Both the position numbers and the translations under genes were made by a program. Shown here one piece after another: positions 1-6,430 of a DNA stretch of 12,286 bases; position 1 is the first letter of the stretch, and the number at the start of each line of letters is the position of its first letter. The DNA lies in contig CABUTN010000050.1 in the NCBI GenBank assembly GCA_902494565.1, positions 1 through 12,286 on the forward strand. The letters run 5' to 3'. This DNA comes from an uncultured Collinsella sp. GTDB lineage: Bacteria; Actinomycetota; Coriobacteriia; Coriobacteriales; Coriobacteriaceae. The notes beneath the pieces are model-generated. The model searched no databases and had not been told where the DNA came from. It was given only the letters and a program-made list of their open reading frames with translations.

Positions 1-108
1 GGTGTTCGGATGAAGTTGATAATCAAGGAAGGGATCATGGCGAGAAAATTTCTTAAAAAAGTTCTTGCCCTTCGTCCAATCGTCCGTATAATAAACTTCG
101 TTGCTTGA
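1..108 (+). other. Window edge: possible upstream gene tail or 23-codon ORF
   Basis: Frame 1 is open from the window edge to a TGA at 106-108. An internal ATG at 37-39 is preceded by AAGGAAGGG (26-33 region), a plausible ribosome binding site, and would encode a 23-residue basic, hydrophobic peptide starting MARKFLKKVL. The other two frames close at 11-13 and 54-56, so any of the three could be the 3' end of a gene lying outside the window. The tRNA promoter (65-92) lies inside the last third of this open frame, which argues against a conserved coding role. No family is recognised. Confidence 0.2.
65..92 (+). promoter_or_regulatory. Promoter of the tRNA-Asn pair
   Basis: A perfect -10 hexamer TATAAT lies at 87-92. 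TTGCCC at 65-70 matches four of six -35 consensus bases, with a 16-base spacer. Transcription would start near 99-100, leaving about 23 bases of leader before the first tRNA. This is the best sigma-70-type promoter in the window, as expected for stable RNA. Confidence 0.75.
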
Positions 109-122
109 GAGTACGCACCTAT

Positions 123-197
123 TCCTCGGTAGCTCAATGGTAGAGCACGCGGCTGTTAACCGCGCTGTTGTAGGTTCGAGTCCTACCCGGGGAGCCA
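123..197 (+). tRNA. tRNA-Asn (GUU), first copy
   Basis: This 75-base gene folds into a complete cloverleaf. The acceptor stem is TCCTCGG/CCGGGGA with one T-G pair, the D arm is GCTC/GAGC, the anticodon stem is CGCGG/CCGCG with anticodon GTT at 155-157, the variable loop has five bases, and the T arm is GTAGG/CCTAC with loop TTCGAGT. The discriminator base is G, and the CCA end is encoded in the DNA (195-197). Anticodon GUU reads the AAC and AAU asparagine codons. A second identical copy lies 109 bases downstream. Confidence 0.97.
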
Positions 198-206
198 GAA
201 TTTCTC

Positions 207-227
207 AGCCCATTTCGCTGGGCTTTT
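207..227 (+). terminator. Short hairpin between the two tRNA genes
   Basis: AGCCCA (207-212) pairs with TGGGCT (219-224) around a six-base loop, followed by a few T. It is a short stem that could be a weak intrinsic terminator after the first tRNA, or a processing spacer if both tRNAs are made as one transcript. I see no separate promoter for the second tRNA. Confidence 0.45.
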
Positions 228-231
228 AAAT

Positions 232-306
232 TCCTCGGTAGCTCAATGGTAGAGCACGCGGCTGTTAACCGCGCTGTTGTAGGTTCGAGTCCTACCCGGG
301 GAGCCA
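232..306 (+). tRNA. tRNA-Asn (GUU), second copy
   Basis: This gene is identical over all 75 bases to the copy at 123-197, with anticodon GTT at 264-266 and an encoded CCA at 304-306. The perfect repeat extends slightly beyond the gene (121-198 equals 230-307), as expected of a recent tandem duplication or gene conversion. It is probably transcribed from the promoter at 65-92 by read-through of the weak spacer hairpin. Confidence 0.97.
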
Positions 307-312
307 GGTTGT

Positions 313-342
313 AAAACCCGTCGCTTATGCGGCGGGTTTTTT
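313..342 (+). terminator. Rho-independent terminator of the tRNA operon
   Basis: A 12-base-pair stem (313-324 with 329-340, one G-T pair, loop TTAT) is followed by a run of six T (337-342). It begins six bases after the second tRNA. The A-run opposite the T-run would also make it work, less strongly, on the other strand. Confidence 0.9.
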
Positions 343-438
343 CATGCCGCGATCGCCGGTGGCGAACGTTACCGTATCAACATTTCGTGTCGAGGATGTA
401 ATCGCGAACCCCGCCGCCTTAACATGGCGCTGTCGTTG

Positions 439-444
439 TAAACT
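439..444 (+). promoter_or_regulatory. Candidate -10 element for the Asp23/fakA/recG operon
   Basis: TAAACT at 439-444 matches four of six -10 consensus bases. The nearest -35-like sequence, TTAACA at 419-424, sits only 14 bases upstream, so the pairing is poor. The same hexamer in a similar context precedes the SepIVA-like gene (5892-5897). A start near 451 would give a leader of about 50 bases. Some promoter is needed here because a strong terminator lies just upstream. Confidence 0.4.
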
Positions 445-487
445 ATTGGAATGATTGCTCCCACGACATGGTGCCGCGAGTACCAGA

Positions 488-494
488 AAAGGAG
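488..494 (+). promoter_or_regulatory. Ribosome binding site fixing the GTG start at 501
   Basis: AAAGGAG lies six bases before GTG 501-503. An in-frame ATG at 468 has no comparable site and would add 11 residues that are not family-like, so the GTG is preferred. Confidence 0.8.
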
Positions 495-500
495 ATTCTT

Positions 501-857
501 GTGTCTGAGACCATTAACGGCAGCCTGAGCGTCTCGAACGACGTTATTGCCGATATTGCCGGTTATGCCGCAATGACGTGCTACGGCGTCGTCGGTATGG
601 CCGAACAGCTGCAGGGCGCCGAGAGCGTGCGCCTGCTTGCCGGCCAGCGCCTCCGCAAGGGCGTGCTTGTTTCCGCCGACGAGAACGGCCTCACGGTCGA
701 CCTTCACGTCGTGCTCGAGAACGGCGTCAACATGAAGTCCGTCTGCCACAATCTTTCGAGCTCCGTCGCCTTCACCCTGCAGGAGATCGCCCAAATCGAT
801 CCCGCCAGCCTTAAGATCGGCATTCACATCGACGCGCTCAAGAGCCGTCTGAACTAG
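501..857 (+). CDS. Asp23/Gls24 family protein (YloU-like)
   Basis: The 118-residue protein belongs to the Asp23/Gls24 family (DUF322). The N-terminal half carries the family signature: NGSLSVSNDVIADIAGYAA at about 6-24, then YGVVGMAEQ at 28-36. The C-terminal half (about 50-112) has the alternating beta strands and amphipathic helix typical of the family. There is no signal peptide or membrane segment, so it should be cytoplasmic. Family members are linked to envelope or alkaline stress, and some bind membrane-anchored partners, but the biochemical role of the YloU branch is not established. It sits 27 bases upstream of the fatty acid kinase gene, the same pairing as yloU-yloV in Bacillus, so a tie to fatty acid or membrane homeostasis is a reasonable inference. 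The GTG start has a strong ribosome binding site. Confidence 0.9.
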   Translation: MSETINGSLSVSNDVIADIAGYAAMTCYGVVGMAEQLQGAESVRLLAGQRLRKGVLVSADENGLTVDLHVVLENGVNMKSVCHNLSSSVAFTLQEIAQIDPASLKIGIHIDALKSRLN

Positions 858-884
858 CATCCGAATACGGAGATTTCATCACTT

Positions 885-2546
885 ATGATTGCAAAGACCA
901 TTCGCACCTGTTTTCCGATCGCTGCGGCTGCTGTTTCCGAAAAGGCCGAGGAGATCAACAAGCTCAACGTCTTCCCTGTACCCGACGGTGACACCGGCAC
1001 CAACATGTCGCTCACGCTCGCCTCGGTGACCAAGGAGCTTTCCGCCCTTCCCGCCGATGCCGACATGGAGGCCATTGCCGGCGCCATCACCCACGGCTCC
1101 CTCATGGGCGCCCGCGGTAACTCCGGCGTTATCACCTCGCAGATCCTGCGCGGTGTGGCCGAGGGCCTTGTCTCCGCTGATGAGCCCATTACGTCCGCCA
1201 ATATCGCCTTCGCCTTCCGTCGTGCCGTCAAGGTTGCCTTCCAGGCTGTTCGCAAGCCCATCGAGGGCACGATCCTCACGGTCCTGCGTGATGTTTCGAC
1301 CAAGGCAGACGAGTGCGAGAAGAAGAAGTTCTCTGCCGAGGATGCACTCGACGCTATCGTTGTCGAGGCCTACCAGTCCGTCGCTCGCACGCCCGACCTG
1401 CTTCCTGTTCTGAAGGAGAACGGCGTGGTCGACTCCGGCGCCTTTGGCTTTGCCATCTTCTTGGAGAACTTTGTTGCCGCCGCTCTTGGCCGCAGCACCG
1501 TGGTCGAGGATTTCTCCGCTACGTTCGATTCCGCCGGCTCTGCCCGCGACGCCGCTCTTGGTCGTGTTGAGATCGAGGCTAACGACGACTGGGAGGGCTC
1601 GGAGTTCCGCTACTGCAACGAGTTCCTCTTTAAGGCCGACGCTCCCTTTGACGAGGATGAGTGCCTGAAGTTCCTGGGCTCTATGGGCGACTGTGAGCTG
1701 CTCGTTGGTGCCTATCCCGACTACAAGATCCACGTGCACTCCAACACCCCCAACCTGGTGCTCGAGCACATGCTTCAGCTTGGTCAGATCTACGAGGTCT
1801 TTATCCACAACATGGAGATGGAGGCCCACGACCGTACCGCTAAGATCCACGAGGACCAGGAGAAGGCCGCCGAGCCTGCGAAGGCCCTGGGCTTTGTCGC
1901 CGTTGCGGCTGGCTCTGGTGAGGCTGACATCCTCAAGTCCCTCGGCGTCGATGTGATCGTGTCGGGTGGCCAGACCATGAACCCCTCGACCGCCGACCTG
2001 CTGGGCGCCGTCGACCAGGTCAACGCGACCTCGGTCATCATCCTGCCCAACAACGGCAACATCCGCATGGCTGCCGAGGCCGCTGCCTCCGCCTGCACCG
2101 ACAAGAAGGTCGCCGTCGTTCCCACCAAGACCGTCCCGCAGGCCTTCTCCGCGCTGTTCGCGGTCCTGCCCGATTCCGAGCTCGAGGATGCCGTTGCCGC
2201 TATGGTCGACGCCGTCAGCGAGGTCCGCGATGGCGAGGTCACCCGTGCCGTGCGCGACTCCAGCGCCTCTGACGGCTCGCCGATTCACTCCGGTGACGTC
2301 ATGGGCATCATCGCCGGCTCCATCGATGTGGTCGGCTCCGACGTGAAGCAGGTCACGCTCGACTGCATCAACCGCATGCAGGAGGAAGAGGAGGGCGACG
2401 CGCTGACGATTCTGGCCGGCGAGGAGCTGTCCGATGAGGCCTTCCAGGAGATCGTCGACGCTATCGAGGAGGCTCAGCCCGATCTGGAGATCGACGCCCA
2501 TCGTGGCGAGCAGCCGCTCTATCCCGTGATCTTCTCGATCGAGTAG
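885..2546 (+). CDS. fakA: FakA-type fatty acid kinase, DAK2 domain (YloV-like)
   Basis: The 553-residue product has the usual FakA/YloV length. In known systems FakA phosphorylates a fatty acid bound to a FakB (DegV-family) protein, giving acyl-phosphate for phospholipid synthesis. The N-terminal DAK2 kinase domain (about 1-200) shows NVFPVPDGDTGTNM at 28-41, whose Asp34 and Asp36 are the expected metal ligands, then GARGNSGVITSQILRG, the nucleotide-binding loop. The middle and C-terminal domains (about 200-553) include SGGQTMNPSTADLL and ILPNNGNIRMAAEAA, typical of the family, and a closing DVMGIIAGSIDVVG segment. No FakB gene is in the window, so it must be encoded elsewhere. The ATG at 885 leaves an N-terminus of family length, with GGAG at 869-872 a rather long 12 bases upstream. 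It follows the Asp23 gene by 27 bases and precedes recG by 9, so the three are probably co-transcribed. Confidence 0.92.
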   Translation: MIAKTIRTCFPIAAAAVSEKAEEINKLNVFPVPDGDTGTNMSLTLASVTKELSALPADADMEAIAGAITHGSLMGARGNSGVITSQILRGVAEGLVSADEPITSANIAFAFRRAVKVAFQAVRKPIEGTILTVLRDVSTKADECEKKKFSAEDALDAIVVEAYQSVARTPDLLPVLKENGVVDSGAFGFAIFLENFVAAALGRSTVVEDFSATFDSAGSARDAALGRVEIEANDDWEGSEFRYCNEFLFKADAPFDEDECLKFLGSMGDCELLVGAYPDYKIHVHSNTPNLVLEHMLQLGQIYEVFIHNMEMEAHDRTAKIHEDQEKAAEPAKALGFVAVAAGSGEADILKSLGVDVIVSGGQTMNPSTADLLGAVDQVNATSVIILPNNGNIRMAAEAAASACTDKKVAVVPTKTVPQAFSALFAVLPDSELEDAVAAMVDAVSEVRDGEVTRAVRDSSASDGSPIHSGDVMGIIAGSIDVVGSDVKQVTLDCINRMQEEEEGDALTILAGEELSDEAFQEIVDAIEEAQPDLEIDAHRGEQPLYPVIFSIE

Positions 2547-2555
2547 GCTCTGCCC

Positions 2556-4733
2556 ATGTCCGAGCTGTGCTCCGTGCCGCGCGTCTCGGAGCGCTTTGCC
2601 CAGAGCAATGCGCTCGACGAGGATATCGCGCGACTCAAATTTGTTTCGGGTAAACGTGAGGAGGCCCTTCGCCGTCTGGAAATTCGGACGGTGGGGGACC
2701 TCCTTCTCCATATCCCTCATCGCTACCTGGATTTCACTCGCTCGTGGTCCATTGAGATGGCTCCCATCGGTACCGTGTGTACCATCATCGCCACGGTCGA
2801 TCGTATCGTTCAAAAGCAGCCTCGTCCGCGTATGCAGGTGACTGAGGTCTCGCTCGTGGACGAGACTGGCGTGCTGCAGGTTGCCTTTTTCCGTCAGCCT
2901 TGGATTGCCCAACAGCTTAAGCAGGGCGACCGCCTGGCCGTGATGGGCAAGGTCGAGTTTGCCTACGGCTTTAAGCAGATGGCCTCGCCTCACTTTGAAA
3001 AGCTCGAGGACGGACGCGCAGCGGGTACCATTTTGCCGGTCCACTACGTAAGTGACGGCGTGAGTCAGGCATGGATGCGTCGTATCGTGAGCGGTGCGCT
3101 CGAAGTGGTCGCCAATCCGTTCGATCCCATTCCCGCGCCGCTGCGCGCAAAGCGGAAGCTCATGAGCAATGCCCGTGCGCTGCGCTCGATCCACTTTCCC
3201 TCGAGCATGGCCGAGCGCGACATCGCACGCCGGCGTCTTGCCTACGAGGAGTGTCTCTGCTTGCAGCTCGCGCTGCGTCTGCGTAACGGTGGCGGTATGG
3301 TCGACGTAGTGCCTTATGCGCATGACGCGGGCGAGCGTTTGGCTGCGCTTAAACAGGCCCTGCCGTTTTCGTTGAGCGATGAACAGGAGGCTGCATTTCA
3401 GGACATCCTGCATGACATGTGCGATGGCGGTCGCGTGATGAACCGTCTGCTGCTGGGCGACGTCGGTACCGGTAAGACCGCCGTTGCCGCCTGCGCACTG
3501 GCGGTTGCGGCCGATAGCGGAACTCAGGCCTGCGTTATGGCGCCCACGGGCGTGCTGGCGCGTCAATATGCCGATAAGACCGGCCCCTTGCTCTCGCAGG
3601 CTGGCATGACCTGGGCGCTCCTGACGGGCGCCACGCCGGCGGCCGAGCGTGAACAAATTCATGCGCGGCTCCAGTCTGGCGAGCTCGACGTGCTCTTTGG
3701 TACCCATGCGGTGCTTTCGGAGAACGTCACGTTCAAGCATTTGTCGCTTGTGGTGATCGACGAGCAGCACCGCTTTGGCGTGGGCCAGCGTAACGCTCTA
3801 CGCGCAAAGGGCCCGGGTGCCGACTTGCTGGTCATGACTGCCACGCCGATCCCGCGCACGCTGGCGCTTTCGGTGTACGGCGACCTGGATACGAGCATCA
3901 TCCGCCATCGTCCCGTTCCGGGTGCCGGCGTTGAGACGCGCGTTCTCACCGAGTCGAGTCGCGACCTGGCCTATGGAGCCATTCGAGTGGCGCACGAAAA
4001 AGGGCAGCAGGCCTACGTGATCTGTCCGCTCGTGGAGCCGAGCGATTCGGCCGATGAGCTCGAAGACGTACCCGGCATCGCTCGCGACGACGAAGGCCGC
4101 GTGACCGTGCCCGTGCCGTTACATGACACGGCGACCGAGCTCGATCGCCTTCGTCTGGCATTACCGGGGCTTGCCATCGAGCGTCTTCATGGCCGCATGC
4201 CGGCGGGGGAGAAGGACCGGGTCATCGATGCCTTTAAGCGTGGCGAGATCGATGTGCTCGTCTCGACCACGGTGGTCGAGGTGGGCGTTGACGTGCCCAA
4301 CGCAACCGTCATGGTCATCGAGAATGGCGAGCGCTTTGGTTTGGCGGCCTTGCATCAGCTGCGCGGGCGCGTAGGTCGCGGCAGCGTGTCGGGTACGTGC
4401 CTGGTCATGACGCACTCCAAGGGCAACGGCGGCGCGTCGGCGGCACAAGACCGCCTCCAGTCGCTCGAGAAGACCTCGGACGGCTTTACGCTCGCCCAGA
4501 TGGACCTGCGTCTGCGCCACGAGGGCGAAATCCTGGGTTACCGTCAGCATGGCGGCGTGACCTTGCGCTTTGTTGACCTCGATGCCGACGAGGAATTGAT
4601 CGAGTGGGCCCATTTGGACGCGGTCGAGCTCTTGCGGTATGCTTGCAACCTTGACTCCGTGGCGACGCGCCCTCTACGCGATGCGGTCGCCATGCGGTAT
4701 CGACACATCTTTAAGGAGGTCAGCGGAGGATGA
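2556..4733 (+). CDS. recG: ATP-dependent DNA helicase RecG
   Basis: The 725-residue protein is a RecG helicase, which drives regression of stalled replication forks and branch migration of recombination intermediates. The N-terminal wedge/OB-fold region spans about 30-240. The helicase core contains Walker A GDVGTGKT (301-308), DEQH (402-405), motif III TATPIPRT (428-435), the HGRM element (545-548), TTVVEVGVDVPNA (571-583) and motif VI QLRGRVGRG (601-609). The C-terminal TRG-like segment (about 640-666) reads AQMDLRLRHEGEILGYRQHG; the usual RGPG is RHEG here. At 725 residues it is longer than the roughly 690 usual, mostly through an acidic insertion around 497-525 between the PLVE motif and HGRM. 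The start lacks a clear Shine-Dalgarno sequence and is in frame with fakA. Its end overlaps rsmD by four bases (ATGA). Confidence 0.97.
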   Translation: MSELCSVPRVSERFAQSNALDEDIARLKFVSGKREEALRRLEIRTVGDLLLHIPHRYLDFTRSWSIEMAPIGTVCTIIATVDRIVQKQPRPRMQVTEVSLVDETGVLQVAFFRQPWIAQQLKQGDRLAVMGKVEFAYGFKQMASPHFEKLEDGRAAGTILPVHYVSDGVSQAWMRRIVSGALEVVANPFDPIPAPLRAKRKLMSNARALRSIHFPSSMAERDIARRRLAYEECLCLQLALRLRNGGGMVDVVPYAHDAGERLAALKQALPFSLSDEQEAAFQDILHDMCDGGRVMNRLLLGDVGTGKTAVAACALAVAADSGTQACVMAPTGVLARQYADKTGPLLSQAGMTWALLTGATPAAEREQIHARLQSGELDVLFGTHAVLSENVTFKHLSLVVIDEQHRFGVGQRNALRAKGPGADLLVMTATPIPRTLALSVYGDLDTSIIRHRPVPGAGVETRVLTESSRDLAYGAIRVAHEKGQQAYVICPLVEPSDSADELEDVPGIARDDEGRVTVPVPLHDTATELDRLRLALPGLAIERLHGRMPAGEKDRVIDAFKRGEIDVLVSTTVVEVGVDVPNATVMVIENGERFGLAALHQLRGRVGRGSVSGTCLVMTHSKGNGGASAAQDRLQSLEKTSDGFTLAQMDLRLRHEGEILGYRQHGGVTLRFVDLDADEELIEWAHLDAVELLRYACNLDSVATRPLRDAVAMRYRHIFKEVSGG

Positions 4734-5374
4734 GAATCATCGGTGGCGAATGGCGCGGTCGTAAGATCGAGGAGCCCCGTGGTCGCGATGTCACCCGCCC
4801 CACGACCGATCGCGTGCGCGAGGCGTGCGCATCTATGGTCATGTCGGCATTCGACTTCGATCTGGACGAGGTCCGCGTGCTGGACGCCTTTGGCGGCTCC
4901 GGCGCCTTAGGCATTGAGATGCTCTCGCGCGGTGCCCGCTCGCTCACCACGTTCGAGATCGATCGCAACGCTGCTCGTCTGATTACCAAGAATATCGAGT
5001 CGCTCTGCCGCGACCGTGCGCGCTGGCGCGTGGTGGGCGGCGACGTGCTGGCAAGCGCTTCGCGCGGCCGCGTGCCGGGCGGTCCCTTTGACCTGGTTCT
5101 GCTCGACCCGCCCTATGCTTTTGGTGCTGAGCCGGTCGAGGAGCTGCTGCAAAACCTAGCTCAGCAAGGCTTGCTGGCGCAGGGCGCCTATGCGCTCTTT
5201 GAGCACGCCGCGGCCGATACGGGCGCTCACCCGACCGCTTTTGATACCGTGCGCGAGAAGCGCTACGGCATAACTTCGGTTGACTTGCTGCGCTGGTCGG
5301 CCACGAATGAGGCCGACAACGCCGACGACAGCGACAATGACGAGGATGCGCCTTTGGAGGACGCCCATGAATGA
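4730..5374 (+). CDS. rsmD: 16S rRNA (guanine(966)-N2)-methyltransferase RsmD
   Basis: The 214-residue protein is an RsmD-family methyltransferase, which uses S-adenosylmethionine to methylate N2 of G966 in 16S rRNA during 30S assembly. It shows the N-terminal signature MRIIGGEWRGRKI and RPTTDRVREA (23-32), the SAM-binding motif I DAFGGSGALGIE (52-63), the acidic post-motif FEID (75-78) and catalytic motif IV DPPY (126-129). The enzyme body ends near residue 190. The last 22 residues are a hydrophilic, Asp/Glu/Asn-rich tail not present in short homologues such as the 198-residue E. coli protein. The ATG shares four bases with the recG stop and has AGGAGG (4714-4719) ten bases upstream, so translation is probably coupled to recG. 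It overlaps coaD by eight bases, a pairing (rsmD-coaD) common across bacteria. Confidence 0.96.
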   Translation: MRIIGGEWRGRKIEEPRGRDVTRPTTDRVREACASMVMSAFDFDLDEVRVLDAFGGSGALGIEMLSRGARSLTTFEIDRNAARLITKNIESLCRDRARWRVVGGDVLASASRGRVPGGPFDLVLLDPPYAFGAEPVEELLQNLAQQGLLAQGAYALFEHAAADTGAHPTAFDTVREKRYGITSVDLLRWSATNEADNADDSDNDEDAPLEDAHE

Positions 5375-5864
5375 CACCATCAACCGCGTAATCGTCCCGG
5401 GCACCTTCGATCCCATCACGTTTGGCCATATCGACGTCATTCGCCGCGCCCGTCGCATCTTTCCCAGCGTGATCGTGGCCGTTGCCGAGTCGCAGGGCAA
5501 AAACGGCGTCGGCACCACGTTTATGCTCGACGAGCGCGTGGCGCTGGCCCGTGAAGCGCTCGGTGATATTGACGGCGTCGAGGTGCTGCCCTTCACCGGG
5601 CTCTTGGTCGATTTTGCCCGCGAACAGGGAGCAGGAGCCGTGGTCAAGGGCCTGCGTGCCATGACCGACTTTGAGTACGAGCTGCAGCAGGCCGACCTCA
5701 ACTACCGCCTGGATAACGAGTTGGAGTCCATCTTTGTCATGAGTGCGCCGCAGTACGGCTATATCTCGAGCTCGGTGGTTCGCCAGATTGCCTCGCTCGG
5801 TAGCGACGTCTCTAATTTTGTTCCGTCTAATGTGGTCAAGGCGCTCAAACATCGCTTTTCGTGA
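5367..5864 (+). CDS. coaD: Phosphopantetheine adenylyltransferase CoaD
   Basis: The 165-residue protein is a standard-length CoaD. It transfers AMP from ATP to 4'-phosphopantetheine, giving dephospho-CoA, the penultimate step of CoA synthesis. It is a nucleotidyltransferase of the HxGH class: PGTFDPITFGH at 11-21 carries the T/HxGH motif as TFGH (18-21), KGLR at 94-97 is the usual RGLR-type loop, and ISSSVVR at 133-139 is the second ATP-binding motif. The start chosen is ATG 5367, six bases after GGAGG (5356-5360); an upstream in-frame ATG at 5280 would add a non-family extension read in the rsmD tail. The gene overlaps rsmD by eight bases and appears to close this operon. Its product ultimately supplies the prosthetic group of the ACP encoded downstream. 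Confidence 0.96.
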   Translation: MNDTINRVIVPGTFDPITFGHIDVIRRARRIFPSVIVAVAESQGKNGVGTTFMLDERVALAREALGDIDGVEVLPFTGLLVDFAREQGAGAVVKGLRAMTDFEYELQQADLNYRLDNELESIFVMSAPQYGYISSSVVRQIASLGSDVSNFVPSNVVKALKHRFS

Positions 5865-5872
5865 CGTTTTTT
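5847..5872 (+). terminator. Candidate terminator overlapping the coaD stop
   Basis: AAACATCGC (5847-5855) can pair with GTGACGTTT (5861-5869), with one A-C mismatch and one G-T pair, around a five-base loop, followed by a T-tract (5867-5872). The hairpin contains the coaD TGA (5862-5864). It is weak, but its place just before a new promoter supports an operon boundary. Confidence 0.45.
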
Positions 5873-5888
5873 AATGCCTGGTGGCATG

Positions 5889-5897
5889 TGGTAAACT
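5889..5897 (+). promoter_or_regulatory. Extended -10 promoter of the SepIVA-like/DUF177 unit
   Basis: TGGTAAACT (5889-5897) is an extended -10 (TGn followed by TAAACT). No good -35 is visible; the region 17 bases upstream is T-rich. The leader would be about 30 bases. A 5-bp inverted repeat (ATGCC/GGCAT, 5874-5887) sits just upstream of the -10 and could be a minor operator or chance. Confidence 0.5.
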
Positions 5898-5920
5898 AAC
5901 ACGATGATATGTTACCTATG

Positions 5921-5927
5921 AAAGGAG
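5921..5927 (+). promoter_or_regulatory. Ribosome binding site of the SepIVA-like gene
   Basis: AAAGGAG five bases before ATG 5933 decides the start. The upstream in-frame ATGs at 5909 and 5918 lie before this site and are not used. Confidence 0.8.
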
Positions 5928-5932
5928 ACCGG

Positions 5933-6430
5933 ATGCCGGGCGAGAATTTTCCTGGCGACAGGATCGTGAGTCTTGTCGACGAGCTCGAGGGGCTCATCGA
6001 AGAGGCTAAGACGCCGTTCGGCAAGAACGCCCAGATGAAGGTTATCGACGCCGACGTCTTCTTTAACATCCTCGACGAGATCCGCATGAGCTATCCCGAG
6101 GAATGGCAGAAGTCCCGCCGTATCCTCAAGGAGCGCGAGGAGCTTATGGCTTCCGCCGCCGCTCAGGCCGATTCCATCATCGCCGATGCTCAGCAGCAGG
6201 CCCTCACCATTGCCGGTGAGCAGGAGATCGTCCGCTTAGCGCAGCAGCAGGCCGACGACATTCGCGACCGTGCCCAGCAGTACGAGCGCGAGACGCGCTA
6301 TGCTGCCGAGGACTACGCCGAGCAGGTCTTTACGCACCTCGAGGAGAACCTCAAGAGCCTGACCGGCACCGTCACCCGTTGCCGTCAGCAGCTCAACGAG
6401 GGTGCCGCCCAGCAGAATGGTCAGTGGTAA
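5933..6430 (+). CDS. Short SepIVA-like (DivIVA-type) coiled-coil protein
   Basis: The 165-residue protein is acidic, rich in Ala, Gln and Glu, and has no signal peptide or membrane segment. The N-terminal part (about 11-55) reads like the head of mycobacterial SepIVA: a VDELEGLIEEAK helix, a short loop, then DADVFFNILDEIRMSYPEE. A continuous coiled coil follows (about 56-145; ADSIIADAQQQA and similar). It ends with VFTHLEENLKSLTGTVTRCRQQL (about 132-154), resembling the SepIVA tail motif. SepIVA is a DivIVA-domain protein at the mycobacterial septum and subpolar zone. This copy is much shorter than the roughly 245-residue mycobacterial protein, mainly in the coil. Its position next to DUF177, rpmF, rnc and smc matches that of sepIVA, which strengthens the call. 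The alternative annotation is an ATP synthase B-subunit-like or generic coiled-coil protein, which the coil alone cannot exclude. A role in division or envelope growth is inferred. Confidence 0.65.
   Translation: MPGENFPGDRIVSLVDELEGLIEEAKTPFGKNAQMKVIDADVFFNILDEIRMSYPEEWQKSRRILKEREELMASAAAQADSIIADAQQQALTIAGEQEIVRLAQQQADDIRDRAQQYERETRYAAEDYAEQVFTHLEENLKSLTGTVTRCRQQLNEGAAQQNGQW

Larger units (their letters stand above)
121..307 (+). repeat. Tandem 78-bp direct repeat carrying tRNA-Asn
   Basis: Positions 121-198 and 230-307 are identical. They contain the two tRNA-Asn genes plus two bases before and one base after each. Flanking bases diverge at once (120 versus 229, 199 versus 308), so the duplicated unit is almost exactly the tRNA gene, and the 31-base spacer is not shared. 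Confidence 0.95.

Noticed and set aside
879..3770. A 963-codon open frame on the minus strand opposite fakA and recG
   Set aside because: It is in codon register with both plus-strand genes, so it stays open simply because those genes avoid TTA, CTA and TCA codons, as GC-rich genes do. The plus-strand proteins match strong families; the minus-strand translation is low in recognisable motifs and has no promoter or ribosome binding site.
5874..5887. ATGCC/GGCAT hairpin before the SepIVA-like gene as a terminator
   Set aside because: Only five pairs and no T-tract after it; the T-run lies before it and fits better with the hairpin at 5847-5872.
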